The notes under the pieces: generated by a model
What the model was told of the DNA's origin: nothing
Seen by the model: only the letters and a program-made list of their open reading frames with translations
Database searches by the model: none
Source: Paludibacteraceae bacterium
GTDB lineage: Bacteria; Bacteroidota; Bacteroidia; Bacteroidales; Paludibacteraceae
Reading direction: 5' to 3'
DNA: 9,442 nucleotides
Assembly: GCA_017648235.1 (NCBI GenBank)
Contig: JAGCIZ010000064.1
Location: 1 to 9,442 of the forward strand
Shown here: positions 1 to 5,763 of the stretch, piece after piece
Layout of the letters: each line of letters starts with the position of its first letter
How positions within the stretch are numbered: the first letter of the stretch is position 1
Program-made: the position numbers and the translations under genes

Positions 1-343
1 CAACATCGGCTCCATTTTTGCAAGCAGAAAGAAGTCTTTGCAAATCGTCAGGATTATGAGAAAAGTCTGCATCCATCTCAAAAATATAGTCATATTTATT
101 CTCTATTGCCCACTTAAACCCTGCAATATAAGCTGTACCAAGACCTAGTTTTCCTTTACGTTCAATCAAAAAAAGTCGTTCCGAGAATTCATTTTGTAAT
201 GTTTTAACTATTGAGCCAGTTCCATCTGGAGAGCCATCGTCAACAATTAGAATGTGAAAATTTTCAGGATACGAAAAAACTTTTCGAATGATATTTTCGA
301 TATTCTCTTTTTCGTTATAAGTAGGAATGATAACTAGATTCAT
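1..343 (-). CDS. Family 2 glycosyltransferase, polyprenyl/dolichyl-phosphate mannosyltransferase type (partial, C-terminus missing)
   Basis: Only the first 114 codons are present; the reading frame runs off the left edge, so the frame is open and truncated by the window, not broken. It starts with ATG at 341-343, giving MNLVIIPTYNEKENI. Visible GT-A hallmarks are the PTYNE motif (residues 7-11), the nucleotide-binding VDDGSPDGT segment (34-42, Asp35-Asp36), the GLGTAYIAGF segment (67-76) and the metal-binding DAD motif (91-93) followed by FSHNP. This arrangement is typical of polyprenol-monophosphomannose (Dpm1-like) synthases, which transfer a sugar from a nucleotide sugar to a polyprenyl phosphate on the cytoplasmic face of the membrane. 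The donor sugar cannot be fixed from this fragment, and any C-terminal membrane segments are outside the window. A TACCTTTG promoter box lies 27 nt upstream. Family assignment is secure; mannose specificity is inferred from similarity. Confidence 0.88.
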   Translation of the reverse strand, partial: MNLVIIPTYNEKENIENIIRKVFSYPENFHILIVDDGSPDGTGSIVKTLQNEFSERLFLIERKGKLGLGTAYIAGFKWAIENKYDYIFEMDADFSHNPDDLQRLLSACKNGADV

Positions 344-369
344 GAGATACTTTTTTGTTTAGACCTTCG

Positions 370-377
370 CAAAGGTA
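370..377 (-). promoter_or_regulatory. Bacteroidota -7 promoter box (TACCTTTG) for the glycosyltransferase
   Basis: On the minus strand this reads TACCTTTG, an exact match to the TAnnTTTG -7 consensus of the Bacteroidota primary sigma factor. Its final G is 27 nt upstream of the glycosyltransferase ATG. I see no convincing TTTG element about 20 bp further upstream, so the call rests on the -7 box and its position. The 10-mer CGCAAAGGTA (plus strand) is repeated exactly at the sigma-factor promoter. Confidence 0.55.
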
Positions 378-507
378 AAAAAACTTTTCGGTTGAGTTTT
401 ATTGACTATTATTGAAAAAAATATTTTGTGTCTCAACGACTTTTATTTTGAAAATTTTCTTAAAAAAAGATGCCTTTTCTGCTATTATATTTAGTTTTTA
501 AATTCAT

Positions 508-515
508 TATCTTTG
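508..515 (+). promoter_or_regulatory. Bacteroidota -7 promoter box (TATCTTTG) for the nitroreductase-nhaP-yggS unit
   Basis: TATCTTTG matches the TAnnTTTG consensus and ends 27 nt before the ATG at 542. The upstream -33 region is T-rich but has no clear TTTG. The box helps to decide the start of the next gene: transcripts from it would begin near 520, downstream of the in-frame ATG at 470. Confidence 0.5.
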
Positions 516-541
516 CCTCTGTTTTTATAAACAAAGTATTT

Positions 542-1183
542 ATGAAGAGAAATTTATTTTTAGCATTTTTGTTTTTTTCTTCGATTATTGCTGTGTCGGA
601 GGATGGTATTATAAACTTGGTTAAACCAAATTTGAATAGAGAAGGAACCGTAATGCAAGCTTTGCTGAAGCGGAAATCTACAAGAGAGTTTTCTGAAAAA
701 GAGTTGGATGTAAAAGATTTGTCAGACTTGTTGTGGTCGGCAAATGGAATTAACCGAGTTGAAAGTGGAAAAAGAACAGCTCCATCTGCTTTGAACCGTC
801 AGGATATTGATATTTACGTGATCATGTTAAAAGGTGCATATCTTTACGATGCTAAAGAAAATTGTTTGAGATTGGTTGTTAAAGGAGATTTTCGTGCTTT
901 AGTTGCTGGAGGTCAGGATTTTGTTCTACAAGCTCCTCTTTCGTTGGTTTTGGTTAGCGAGACATCAAAAATGGGAAATGTGAATGATTCTAGAGCAATG
1001 CAGATGTGTGCTGTAGATGCTGGAATTGTTTCTCAAAACATTTCAATATTTTGTGCGTCAGCTAATTTGGCAACCGTAGCGCGTGCTTCAATGGATGTAG
1101 AAGGACTTTCTAAAGTGTTGAAACTTACCCCAACACAAAAACCATTGATGAATCATCCGGTTGGTTATTTTATTGAAAAATAA
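542..1183 (+). CDS. Nitroreductase family flavoprotein (SagB/ThcOx-like) with predicted N-terminal signal peptide
   Basis: The 213-residue product resembles FMN-dependent nitroreductase-fold proteins. Visible family features are the KRKSTREF segment (residues 43-50), where the phosphate-binding basic residues lie, SANGINR followed by GKRTAPSALNRQDID (66-90), the VDAGIVSQNISIFCASANLATVARA segment (158-182), and a C-terminal VGY (207-209). ATG 542 is chosen over the in-frame ATG at 470 because translation from 542 begins with a normal signal peptide (MKR, a hydrophobic stretch at 5-18, and an AVS cleavage site after Ser19), and because a -7 promoter box lies between the two ATGs. The protein is therefore probably periplasmic or secreted. 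The natural substrate is unknown; such proteins oxidise or reduce diverse substrates using NAD(P)H. The last residues, MNHPVGYF, differ from the more usual QTVGYP-like ending. It is first in a set of three closely spaced genes. Confidence 0.82.
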   Translation: MKRNLFLAFLFFSSIIAVSEDGIINLVKPNLNREGTVMQALLKRKSTREFSEKELDVKDLSDLLWSANGINRVESGKRTAPSALNRQDIDIYVIMLKGAYLYDAKENCLRLVVKGDFRALVAGGQDFVLQAPLSLVLVSETSKMGNVNDSRAMQMCAVDAGIVSQNISIFCASANLATVARASMDVEGLSKVLKLTPTQKPLMNHPVGYFIEK

Positions 1184-1188
1184 TATTT

Positions 1189-2676
1189 ATGGCAATTGAA
1201 TTTATTCTTTTGATTATTTCGATTCTTTTCCTTTTAAGTATAATTGTAGGAAAAGCAAGTTCTCGCTTTGGAGTGCCTGCATTGTTATTGTTCTTATGTG
1301 TCGGGATGGCTTTTGGAAGTGGAGGTTTTGGAATAGAATTTAATAATTTCCCTCTTGCACAAATTATTGGAACAGTTTCGCTTTGTATTATCCTTTTCTC
1401 TGGCGGAATGGATACCAATATAGAAGAAATTCGTCCCGTGATGAAACAAGGAGTTTTGCTAGCAACACTTGGTGTTTTTCTTACAGCATTGATTACGGGA
1501 TTGCTGATTTGGTTTGTGCTTGGAATGACATTTAAGTCGGCGAGTATAGGGTTGCTTTCCTCTTTGCTTTTGGCTTCCACGATGTCGTCTACCGATTCGG
1601 CTTCTGTTTTTTCGATATTGCGTTCAAAGGATTTGCATTTGAAAAATAATCTTCGCCCGATGCTAGAGTTGGAAAGCGGAAGTAACGACCCGATGGCCTA
1701 TGTTTTGGTAATCACTCTTATTGAGGTTATAAAAATGGATTCCTCGCCAAACTATTGGTTGGCAATAGGTATGCTTGTGATGCAACTTTGTATAGGAGCA
1801 ATTTCGGGTTTTGTTTTTGGAAAATTAGCATTGCGTATTATCAACAGAATCAAAATTGATAATCCTTCGTTGTACCCAATTTTGGTGTTTACTTTCTGTA
1901 TTTTTATTTTTTCGTGTACGTATTTTGTGAAAGGAAATGGTTATTTGGCAGTTTACATTGGAGGATTGGTTATCGGTAATGCTTCGTTTCTTCATAAACG
2001 TTCTTCTCTTCGTTTTTTTGATGGTTTGGCATGGCTTTGTCAGTTGTTGTTGTTCCTTACTTTGGGATTGTTGGTAAATCCTAAGGAATTGTTGAGTGTA
2101 GCTGTTCCTGGTCTGATTATTAGTTTTTTAATGATTTTTATTTCCCGTCCAATAAGTGTTTTTCTAAGTTTGGCTCCATTTAGGAAAATGGCGGTAAGAG
2201 ATAAAGTCTATTTGTCGTGGTGCGGATTAAGAGGAGCTGTCCCTATTGTTTTTGCTATTTTGCCACTTGTGGCAAATGTTCCTAATGCACAGTTTATTTT
2301 TAATATTGTATTTTTTTGTACGTTGATATCTCTTTTGTTGCAAGGAACTTCATTGACTGTAATTGCAAAATGGTTGCATCTTGACGAGAAAATTACGCCA
2401 AAGAAAATATTGAAGGATTTCGACGTTGATTTTTCAGACGAAATAAAATCTGTAACTACGGAAATTACGCTTACTTCGGAAATTTTAGAACGTGGAAATC
2501 ATTTGATGGATTTGGATTTGCCCGATAAGACGTTGGTGGTAATGATAAAGCGAAGTAATAAATACTTTGTGCCAACTGGAAAAACTTTGCTCCATGAAAA
2601 AGACAAGTTGCTTGTTATTACCGATGATCAGAAGGCTCTCTCTGAAACCTACGAAAGATTAGGAATTAAAAAGTAA
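1189..2676 (+). CDS. nhaP2: K+/H+ antiporter, CPA1 family, NhaP2 type with C-terminal RCK_C (TrkA_C) domain
   Basis: This 495-residue inner-membrane protein should exchange K+ (or Na+) for H+ and thereby adjust cytoplasmic ion content and pH. Residues about 1-400 are a multi-helix Na+/H+ exchanger domain. Diagnostic residues are visible: SSTDSASVFSILR with Thr135-Asp136, and LELESGSNDPMAYVL with the ion-binding Asn166-Asp167 pair. The YLSWCGLRGAVPIVFA stretch late in the membrane domain is also typical. The soluble tail (about 410-495) contains TLVVMIKR, FVPTGKTLLHEKDKLLVITD, a TrkA_C/RCK_C fold likely to sense a ligand. The protein is shorter than E. coli NhaP2, mainly because the C-terminal CorC_HlyC-type domain is absent. 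Its ATG lies 5 bp after the nitroreductase stop and its stop is 4 bp before yggS, so all three genes are probably co-transcribed. The family is secure; the preferred cation is inferred. Confidence 0.88.
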   Translation: MAIEFILLIISILFLLSIIVGKASSRFGVPALLLFLCVGMAFGSGGFGIEFNNFPLAQIIGTVSLCIILFSGGMDTNIEEIRPVMKQGVLLATLGVFLTALITGLLIWFVLGMTFKSASIGLLSSLLLASTMSSTDSASVFSILRSKDLHLKNNLRPMLELESGSNDPMAYVLVITLIEVIKMDSSPNYWLAIGMLVMQLCIGAISGFVFGKLALRIINRIKIDNPSLYPILVFTFCIFIFSCTYFVKGNGYLAVYIGGLVIGNASFLHKRSSLRFFDGLAWLCQLLLFLTLGLLVNPKELLSVAVPGLIISFLMIFISRPISVFLSLAPFRKMAVRDKVYLSWCGLRGAVPIVFAILPLVANVPNAQFIFNIVFFCTLISLLLQGTSLTVIAKWLHLDEKITPKKILKDFDVDFSDEIKSVTTEITLTSEILERGNHLMDLDLPDKTLVVMIKRSNKYFVPTGKTLLHEKDKLLVITDDQKALSETYERLGIKK

Positions 2677-2680
2677 GAAA

Positions 2681-3346
2681 ATGTCGGTAAAAGAAAATAT
2701 TCAAAACATCCGAAAACAACTTCCCGAAGATGTGAAGTTGATATGTGTTTCTAAATTTCATTCTAACGAGACTATTTTAGAAGCTTATAACGCAGGAGAA
2801 CGACTTTTTGGGGAGAGCCGTGCTCAAGAAGTGCGATTGAAATATGAATCGCTTCCGAAAGATATTGAGTGGCATTTTATTGGTCATTTACAAAAAAATA
2901 AAGTAAAATATATTGCTCCTTTTGTTTCTTTAATTCATTCGGTTGATGGTGAGGATTTGTTGTCGGAAATCAATCGTTGTGCCGAAAAAAATAACCGAAA
3001 AATAAATGTTCTCTTGCAAGTTCATATTGCTCAAGAGGAACAGAAGTTTGGTTTTTTTGAACAAGAATTATACGATTTTTTAGAAGGAAAAGTTTTTCAA
3101 AAATATCCGTTTGTTAAAATCTGTGGACTAATGGGAATGGCTACTTTTACCGAAAATGAGACTCAAATAGAAAAAGAATTTTCCGTGCTGAATGAAATTT
3201 TTCGGAAAGTAAAAAATGATTATTTCTGCTCAGACGATGATTTTTGCGAGCTCTCAATGGGAATGTCGGACGATTTTCCAATAGCAGTCCTAAAAGGAAG
3301 TACGATGGTGAGAATTGGTAGTCTTATTTTTGGAGAAAGAGGATAG
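2681..3346 (+). CDS. yggS: YggS/PLPBP family pyridoxal-5'-phosphate homeostasis protein
   Basis: A 221-residue single-domain protein of the alanine-racemase-like TIM-barrel fold. It binds PLP and is thought to buffer and deliver the cofactor in the cytoplasm, with effects on amino- and keto-acid metabolism; it has no established enzymatic reaction. The PLP-linking lysine is Lys25 in LICVSK (20-25). Other family signatures are LFGESRAQE (42-50), IEWHFIGHLQKNKVK (62-76), LMGMATF (150-156), the LSMGMSDDF loop (191-199) and GSTMVRIGSLIFG (206-218), the last two forming the phosphate-binding site. The length is normal for the family. The ATG follows the antiporter stop by 4 bp with only a weak purine-rich stretch (AAGTAAGAAA) in front. 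It is the last gene of the plus-strand set and meets the MATE gene tail to tail, 4 bp apart. Confidence 0.93.
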   Translation: MSVKENIQNIRKQLPEDVKLICVSKFHSNETILEAYNAGERLFGESRAQEVRLKYESLPKDIEWHFIGHLQKNKVKYIAPFVSLIHSVDGEDLLSEINRCAEKNNRKINVLLQVHIAQEEQKFGFFEQELYDFLEGKVFQKYPFVKICGLMGMATFTENETQIEKEFSVLNEIFRKVKNDYFCSDDDFCELSMGMSDDFPIAVLKGSTMVRIGSLIFGERG

Positions 3347-3359
3347 TTCTCTATTTTCT
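3332..3359. other. Weak inverted repeat across the convergent yggS/MATE stop codons
   Basis: GGAGAAAGAG (3332-3341) can pair with CTCT-A-TTTTCT (3349-3359) around a 7-nt loop, with one bulged A at 3353 and two G-T pairs. The sequence contains both stop codons (TAG at 3344-3346 and the complement of TAG at 3351-3353). There is no T-run after it on either strand, so it is not a standard intrinsic terminator. It may still be the only structure available to end two converging transcripts here. Confidence 0.25.
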
Positions 3360-4721
3360 ACGGAAATGTTTTAGTTCTCGAAGGATAAATATCAAGGCAA
3401 ATAGAACAGATAATACATCTGCAATTGGAATTGACATCCAAACTCCTTTGTGGCCGATTGCTTGAGGTAGAATCAGTAGTAGTGGAATAAGAAAAATGAT
3501 TTGTCGCGAAAGCGATAGAAAAATTGCTTTTTGAGGTTTGTTTATGTATTGAAAAAAGTTTGATGTAACAATCTGAAAACCAATAAAAGGAAATGCGAGA
3601 AGCATGAATCGTAGAGCTTCTTTTGTGATTTTTATTAACTCAATATTTTCTCCAAAATTGTTTTTTACAAAAAGAGAAGCAATTTGAACAGGAAAGAATT
3701 CGGCAACAATAAATCCTATAGTTGTAATAATTGTACCACAAACAATGGTTGTTTTTAGAGTTTTCCAAACTCGGCTCATGTTTTTTGCTCCGAAATTGTA
3801 ACCGATTATTGGCTGCATTCCTAAATTTAGCCCCACCACAATCATGATAAATAGAATAATGATTCGGTTTGCAATGTTGTATGCTCCAATATAGAGGTCG
3901 CCGCCATGAGTTTTAAGAATGTTGTTTACAAAAAAAGCAACCAAGCAAGCCCCGATTTTTATAAAAAATGGCGCAGTGCCAATGGCAAAAATATGACGTG
4001 CTAATGAAAAATTTATTTTGAATGATTGAAATTTGAAATAGATGGGATTTTTTTTGTTGCAGAAATGAATTATTTCAATAATAAGTGCAATTGTTTGAGA
4101 AAGAACTATTGCAAATGCAGAACCTTTTATTCCCCACCCGAAGCAAAACAAGAAAACAACGTTGAACAAGCAATTTATAATAACGGAGAATAGAATAATA
4201 CTCATTGCTTTTAGAGGGAAGCCATTGGCTCGCATAATTTCATTTAGTCCCCAATAAAGGTGCGTAACTATGTTTCCGAGCAGAAGTATTGTCATAAAAC
4301 TTTTTGCTAGAGGAAGAGTTTGTTCGCTTGCTCCAAAAAGTAAAAGTGTTTCGTCTAAAAAGTATAGTCCAACAACTAAAATCAAGCTTCCAAGTATGAT
4401 GTTTGTGGTTACCACATTCCCTAAAATCAAGAAAATATCCTTTTCTTTTTTCTCTCCCGTTTTTATAGAAAGAAGCGACGAAGCTCCATTTCCAACCATA
4501 CTCCCAAAAGCTGCAATAAGATTCATTATAGGAAAAGCAATGCCAAGTGCAGCTACTGCCATTGCTCCTATGCTTCTCCCGACGAAAATACTGTTTGTGA
4601 TGTTGTATAATGAAGTTGCAGTTGTAGCAATAATAGCCGGAAGAGCGAATTTAAAAAGCAATTTTCCGATTTTTTCGGTTGCGAGTGCTTTTGGGGTGAT
4701 ATGTGTGTGGGTTTGTAACAT
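3351..4721 (-). CDS. MATE family efflux transporter
   Basis: A 456-residue integral membrane protein with two homologous halves (about residues 20-180 and 245-405) and roughly 12 hydrophobic segments, as expected for multidrug and toxic compound extrusion transporters, which export cationic drugs, dyes or metabolites using an H+ or Na+ gradient. Family-typical stretches include ALPAIIATTATSLYNITNSI (26-45), FGSMVGNGASSLLSIKTGEK (72-91) and LLLGNIVTHLYWGLNEIMRA (146-165). In TM1 the position that is usually Asp in the 'DSIFxG' context is Asn43 here (AAC codon at 4593-4595), which may affect ion coupling. The substrate cannot be told from sequence. The ATG is the first possible one and fits the usual start of the family. 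Only 8 bp separate it from the hairpin of the upstream sigma gene, so it is expressed either by read-through or from an imperfect promoter in that hairpin. Confidence 0.9.
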   Translation of the reverse strand: MLQTHTHITPKALATEKIGKLLFKFALPAIIATTATSLYNITNSIFVGRSIGAMAVAALGIAFPIMNLIAAFGSMVGNGASSLLSIKTGEKKEKDIFLILGNVVTTNIILGSLILVVGLYFLDETLLLFGASEQTLPLAKSFMTILLLGNIVTHLYWGLNEIMRANGFPLKAMSIILFSVIINCLFNVVFLFCFGWGIKGSAFAIVLSQTIALIIEIIHFCNKKNPIYFKFQSFKINFSLARHIFAIGTAPFFIKIGACLVAFFVNNILKTHGGDLYIGAYNIANRIIILFIMIVVGLNLGMQPIIGYNFGAKNMSRVWKTLKTTIVCGTIITTIGFIVAEFFPVQIASLFVKNNFGENIELIKITKEALRFMLLAFPFIGFQIVTSNFFQYINKPQKAIFLSLSRQIIFLIPLLLILPQAIGHKGVWMSIPIADVLSVLFALIFILRELKHFRRK

Positions 4722-4729
4722 TTTTTAAG

Positions 4730-4763
4730 AAAAAAAGGCACTTTTCAAAAAGTACCTTTTTTT
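4730..4763 (-). terminator. Intrinsic terminator of the sigma-factor gene
   Basis: An A7-G-G...C-C-T7 inverted repeat just downstream of the sigma-gene stop at 4773. Arms 4730-4744 and 4749-4763 enclose a 4-nt loop (4745-4748). Read on the minus strand, every position pairs (one U-G wobble) and the stem ends in seven U, the normal layout of a factor-independent terminator. On the plus strand the wobble becomes a C-A mismatch, so the structure favours the minus-strand transcript. Confidence 0.75.
4746..4754 (-). promoter_or_regulatory. Imperfect -7-like box (TACTTTTTG) in front of the MATE gene
   Basis: On the minus strand this reads TACTTTTTG, i.e. TAnnTTTG with one extra T. Its final G is 25 nt upstream of the MATE ATG, the same distance seen for the exact boxes in this window (22-31 nt). 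It lies inside the loop and inner stem of the sigma-gene terminator. Position supports it; the one-base spacing error and T-rich context argue for caution. Confidence 0.22.
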
Positions 4764-4772
4764 GTGTTTTGT

Positions 4773-5639
4773 TTATCCTAAATAACTTTTTAGGAGTTTG
4801 TTTTTGCTGTCCTGTTTTAACTTTTTAATTGCCTTTTCTTTGATTTGTCGAACACGCTCACGAGTTAAACCAAATTTTACGCCAATTTCTTCCAAAGTCA
4901 TTTCTTGTCCACCAATTCCAAAGAAAAGTTTTACAATCTCATTTTCTCTTGGAGTAAGTGTGGAAAGTGCACGATTAATTTCTACTAACAAAGATTCATC
5001 CATCAATGTGTTGTCTGCAATAGGAGAATCGTCGTTTACCAAAACGTCCAAAAGACTATTGTCTTCTCCTTCAACAAAAGGTGCATCAACAGAAACATGA
5101 CGACCTGAAATTTTTAGTGTTTCAGCAATTTTGTCAACTTGCTCATTTGCTCCTAGTTTTTCTGCTAGTTCATCAACAGATGGTCGACGTTCGTTTTCTT
5201 GCTCAAATTTTGCTAACGCTTTGTTGATTTTGTTCAACGAACCAATTTGGTTCAAAGGCAAACGAACAATACGTGATTGCTCTGCCAATGCTTGTAAAAT
5301 AGACTGACGAATCCACCATACGGCGTAAGAGATAAATTTAAAACCACGTGTTTCGTCAAATTTTTCTGCCGCTTTTATCAGCCCTAAATTTCCTTCATTG
5401 ATAAGGTCCGGCAAACTCAACCCTTGATTTTGATACTGTTTCGCAACTGAAACTACGAATCGTAAATTAGCCTTAGTTAGTTTGTCCAAAGCTCTACGAT
5501 CTCCTTTACGGATGCGTTGCGCCAACTCTACTTCCTCCTCAACCGTGATAAGTTCTTCGCGACCAATTTCTTGAAGATACTTGTCTAAAGAAGCATTTTC
5601 ACGATTAGTAATTGATTTTGTGATTTTTAACTGTCTCAT
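4773..5639 (-). CDS. rpoD: Primary RNA polymerase sigma factor (RpoD/SigA, Bacteroidota type)
   Basis: A 288-residue housekeeping sigma-70 factor that directs RNA polymerase to promoters. Domains in order: region 1.2 (about 18-50, SLDKYLQEIGREELIT), region 2 (about 53-123, including ANLRFVVSVAKQYQ, GLSLPDLINEGNLGLIKA and the melting helix RGFKFISYAVWWIRQSI), region 3 (about 130-210, LPLNQIGSLNKI then GRHVSVDAPF) and region 4 (about 222-275, with the helix-turn-helix EMTLEEIGVKFGLTRERVRQIKEKA). It lacks the long region 1.1 of proteobacterial RpoD, as is normal for Bacteroidota. ATG 5637-5639 is chosen because MRQLKITKS is the conserved N-terminus. The in-frame TTG at 5661-5663, eight codons upstream, overlaps the -7 promoter box and so should not be translated from the main transcript. 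It has its own promoter and terminator, and therefore seems to be monocistronic apart from possible read-through into the MATE gene. Confidence 0.97.
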   Translation of the reverse strand: MRQLKITKSITNRENASLDKYLQEIGREELITVEEEVELAQRIRKGDRRALDKLTKANLRFVVSVAKQYQNQGLSLPDLINEGNLGLIKAAEKFDETRGFKFISYAVWWIRQSILQALAEQSRIVRLPLNQIGSLNKINKALAKFEQENERRPSVDELAEKLGANEQVDKIAETLKISGRHVSVDAPFVEGEDNSLLDVLVNDDSPIADNTLMDESLLVEINRALSTLTPRENEIVKLFFGIGGQEMTLEEIGVKFGLTRERVRQIKEKAIKKLKQDSKNKLLKSYLG

Positions 5640-5660
5640 TCTTATAATGAAAATTGAGCG

Positions 5661-5668
5661 CAAAGGTA
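5661..5668 (-). promoter_or_regulatory. Bacteroidota -7 promoter box (TACCTTTG) for the sigma-factor gene
   Basis: The minus strand reads TACCTTTG, an exact TAnnTTTG match, with its last G 22 nt upstream of the conserved ATG at 5639. The expected -33 region is only A/T-rich with no clear TTTG. If real, the primary sigma factor transcribes its own gene, giving a very short leader of about 15 nt. Confidence 0.6.
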
Positions 5669-5695
5669 TAAAATATTGCGAAAAATTAAAAATAT

Positions 5696-5735
5696 AAATA
5701 GAAAAAAAGAGAGTGAAATCTCTTTTTTTCTATTT
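5696..5735 (-). terminator. Intrinsic terminator of recQ (perfect 17-bp inverted repeat)
   Basis: Arms 5696-5712 (AAATAGAAAAAAAGAGA) and 5719-5735 are perfectly complementary around a 6-nt loop (5713-5718). On the minus strand the descending arm contains seven U. It begins 28 bp downstream of the recQ stop codon and about 28 bp upstream of the sigma -7 box, so it insulates the two genes. The A/T-tract symmetry would let it act on either strand. Confidence 0.82.
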
Positions 5736-5763
5736 GTTAGAAGTGAAGTTAAACTATGCTTGA

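Noticed and set aside
470..541. 24-codon N-terminal extension of the nitroreductase from an ATG at 470
   Set aside because: It would put a second hydrophobic stretch in front of a proper signal peptide, and the likely promoter box (508-515) lies inside it, so the ATG at 470 would not be on the transcript.
344..541. Possible small RNA or riboswitch in the glycosyltransferase/nitroreductase gap
   Set aside because: Apart from the two promoter boxes, the gap is plain A/T-rich sequence; I see no stable hairpin or conserved aptamer pattern.
1170..1580. Open frame of 136 codons on the minus strand
   Set aside because: It lies antisense within the antiporter gene, its translation resembles no family I know, and it is rich in Ile/Lys/Pro as expected for a shadow of an A/T-rich membrane-protein gene.
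4270..4728. Open frame of 152 codons on the plus strand
   Set aside because: It is antisense to the well-supported MATE gene and has no recognisable domain.
4798..5100. Open frame of 100 codons on the plus strand
   Set aside because: It is antisense to the sigma-factor region 3-4 coding sequence and shows no family features.
5640..5663. Eight-codon extension of the sigma factor from a TTG at 5661-5663
   Set aside because: The TTG overlaps the TACCTTTG promoter box, and the conserved N-terminus MRQLKITKS begins at the ATG at 5639.
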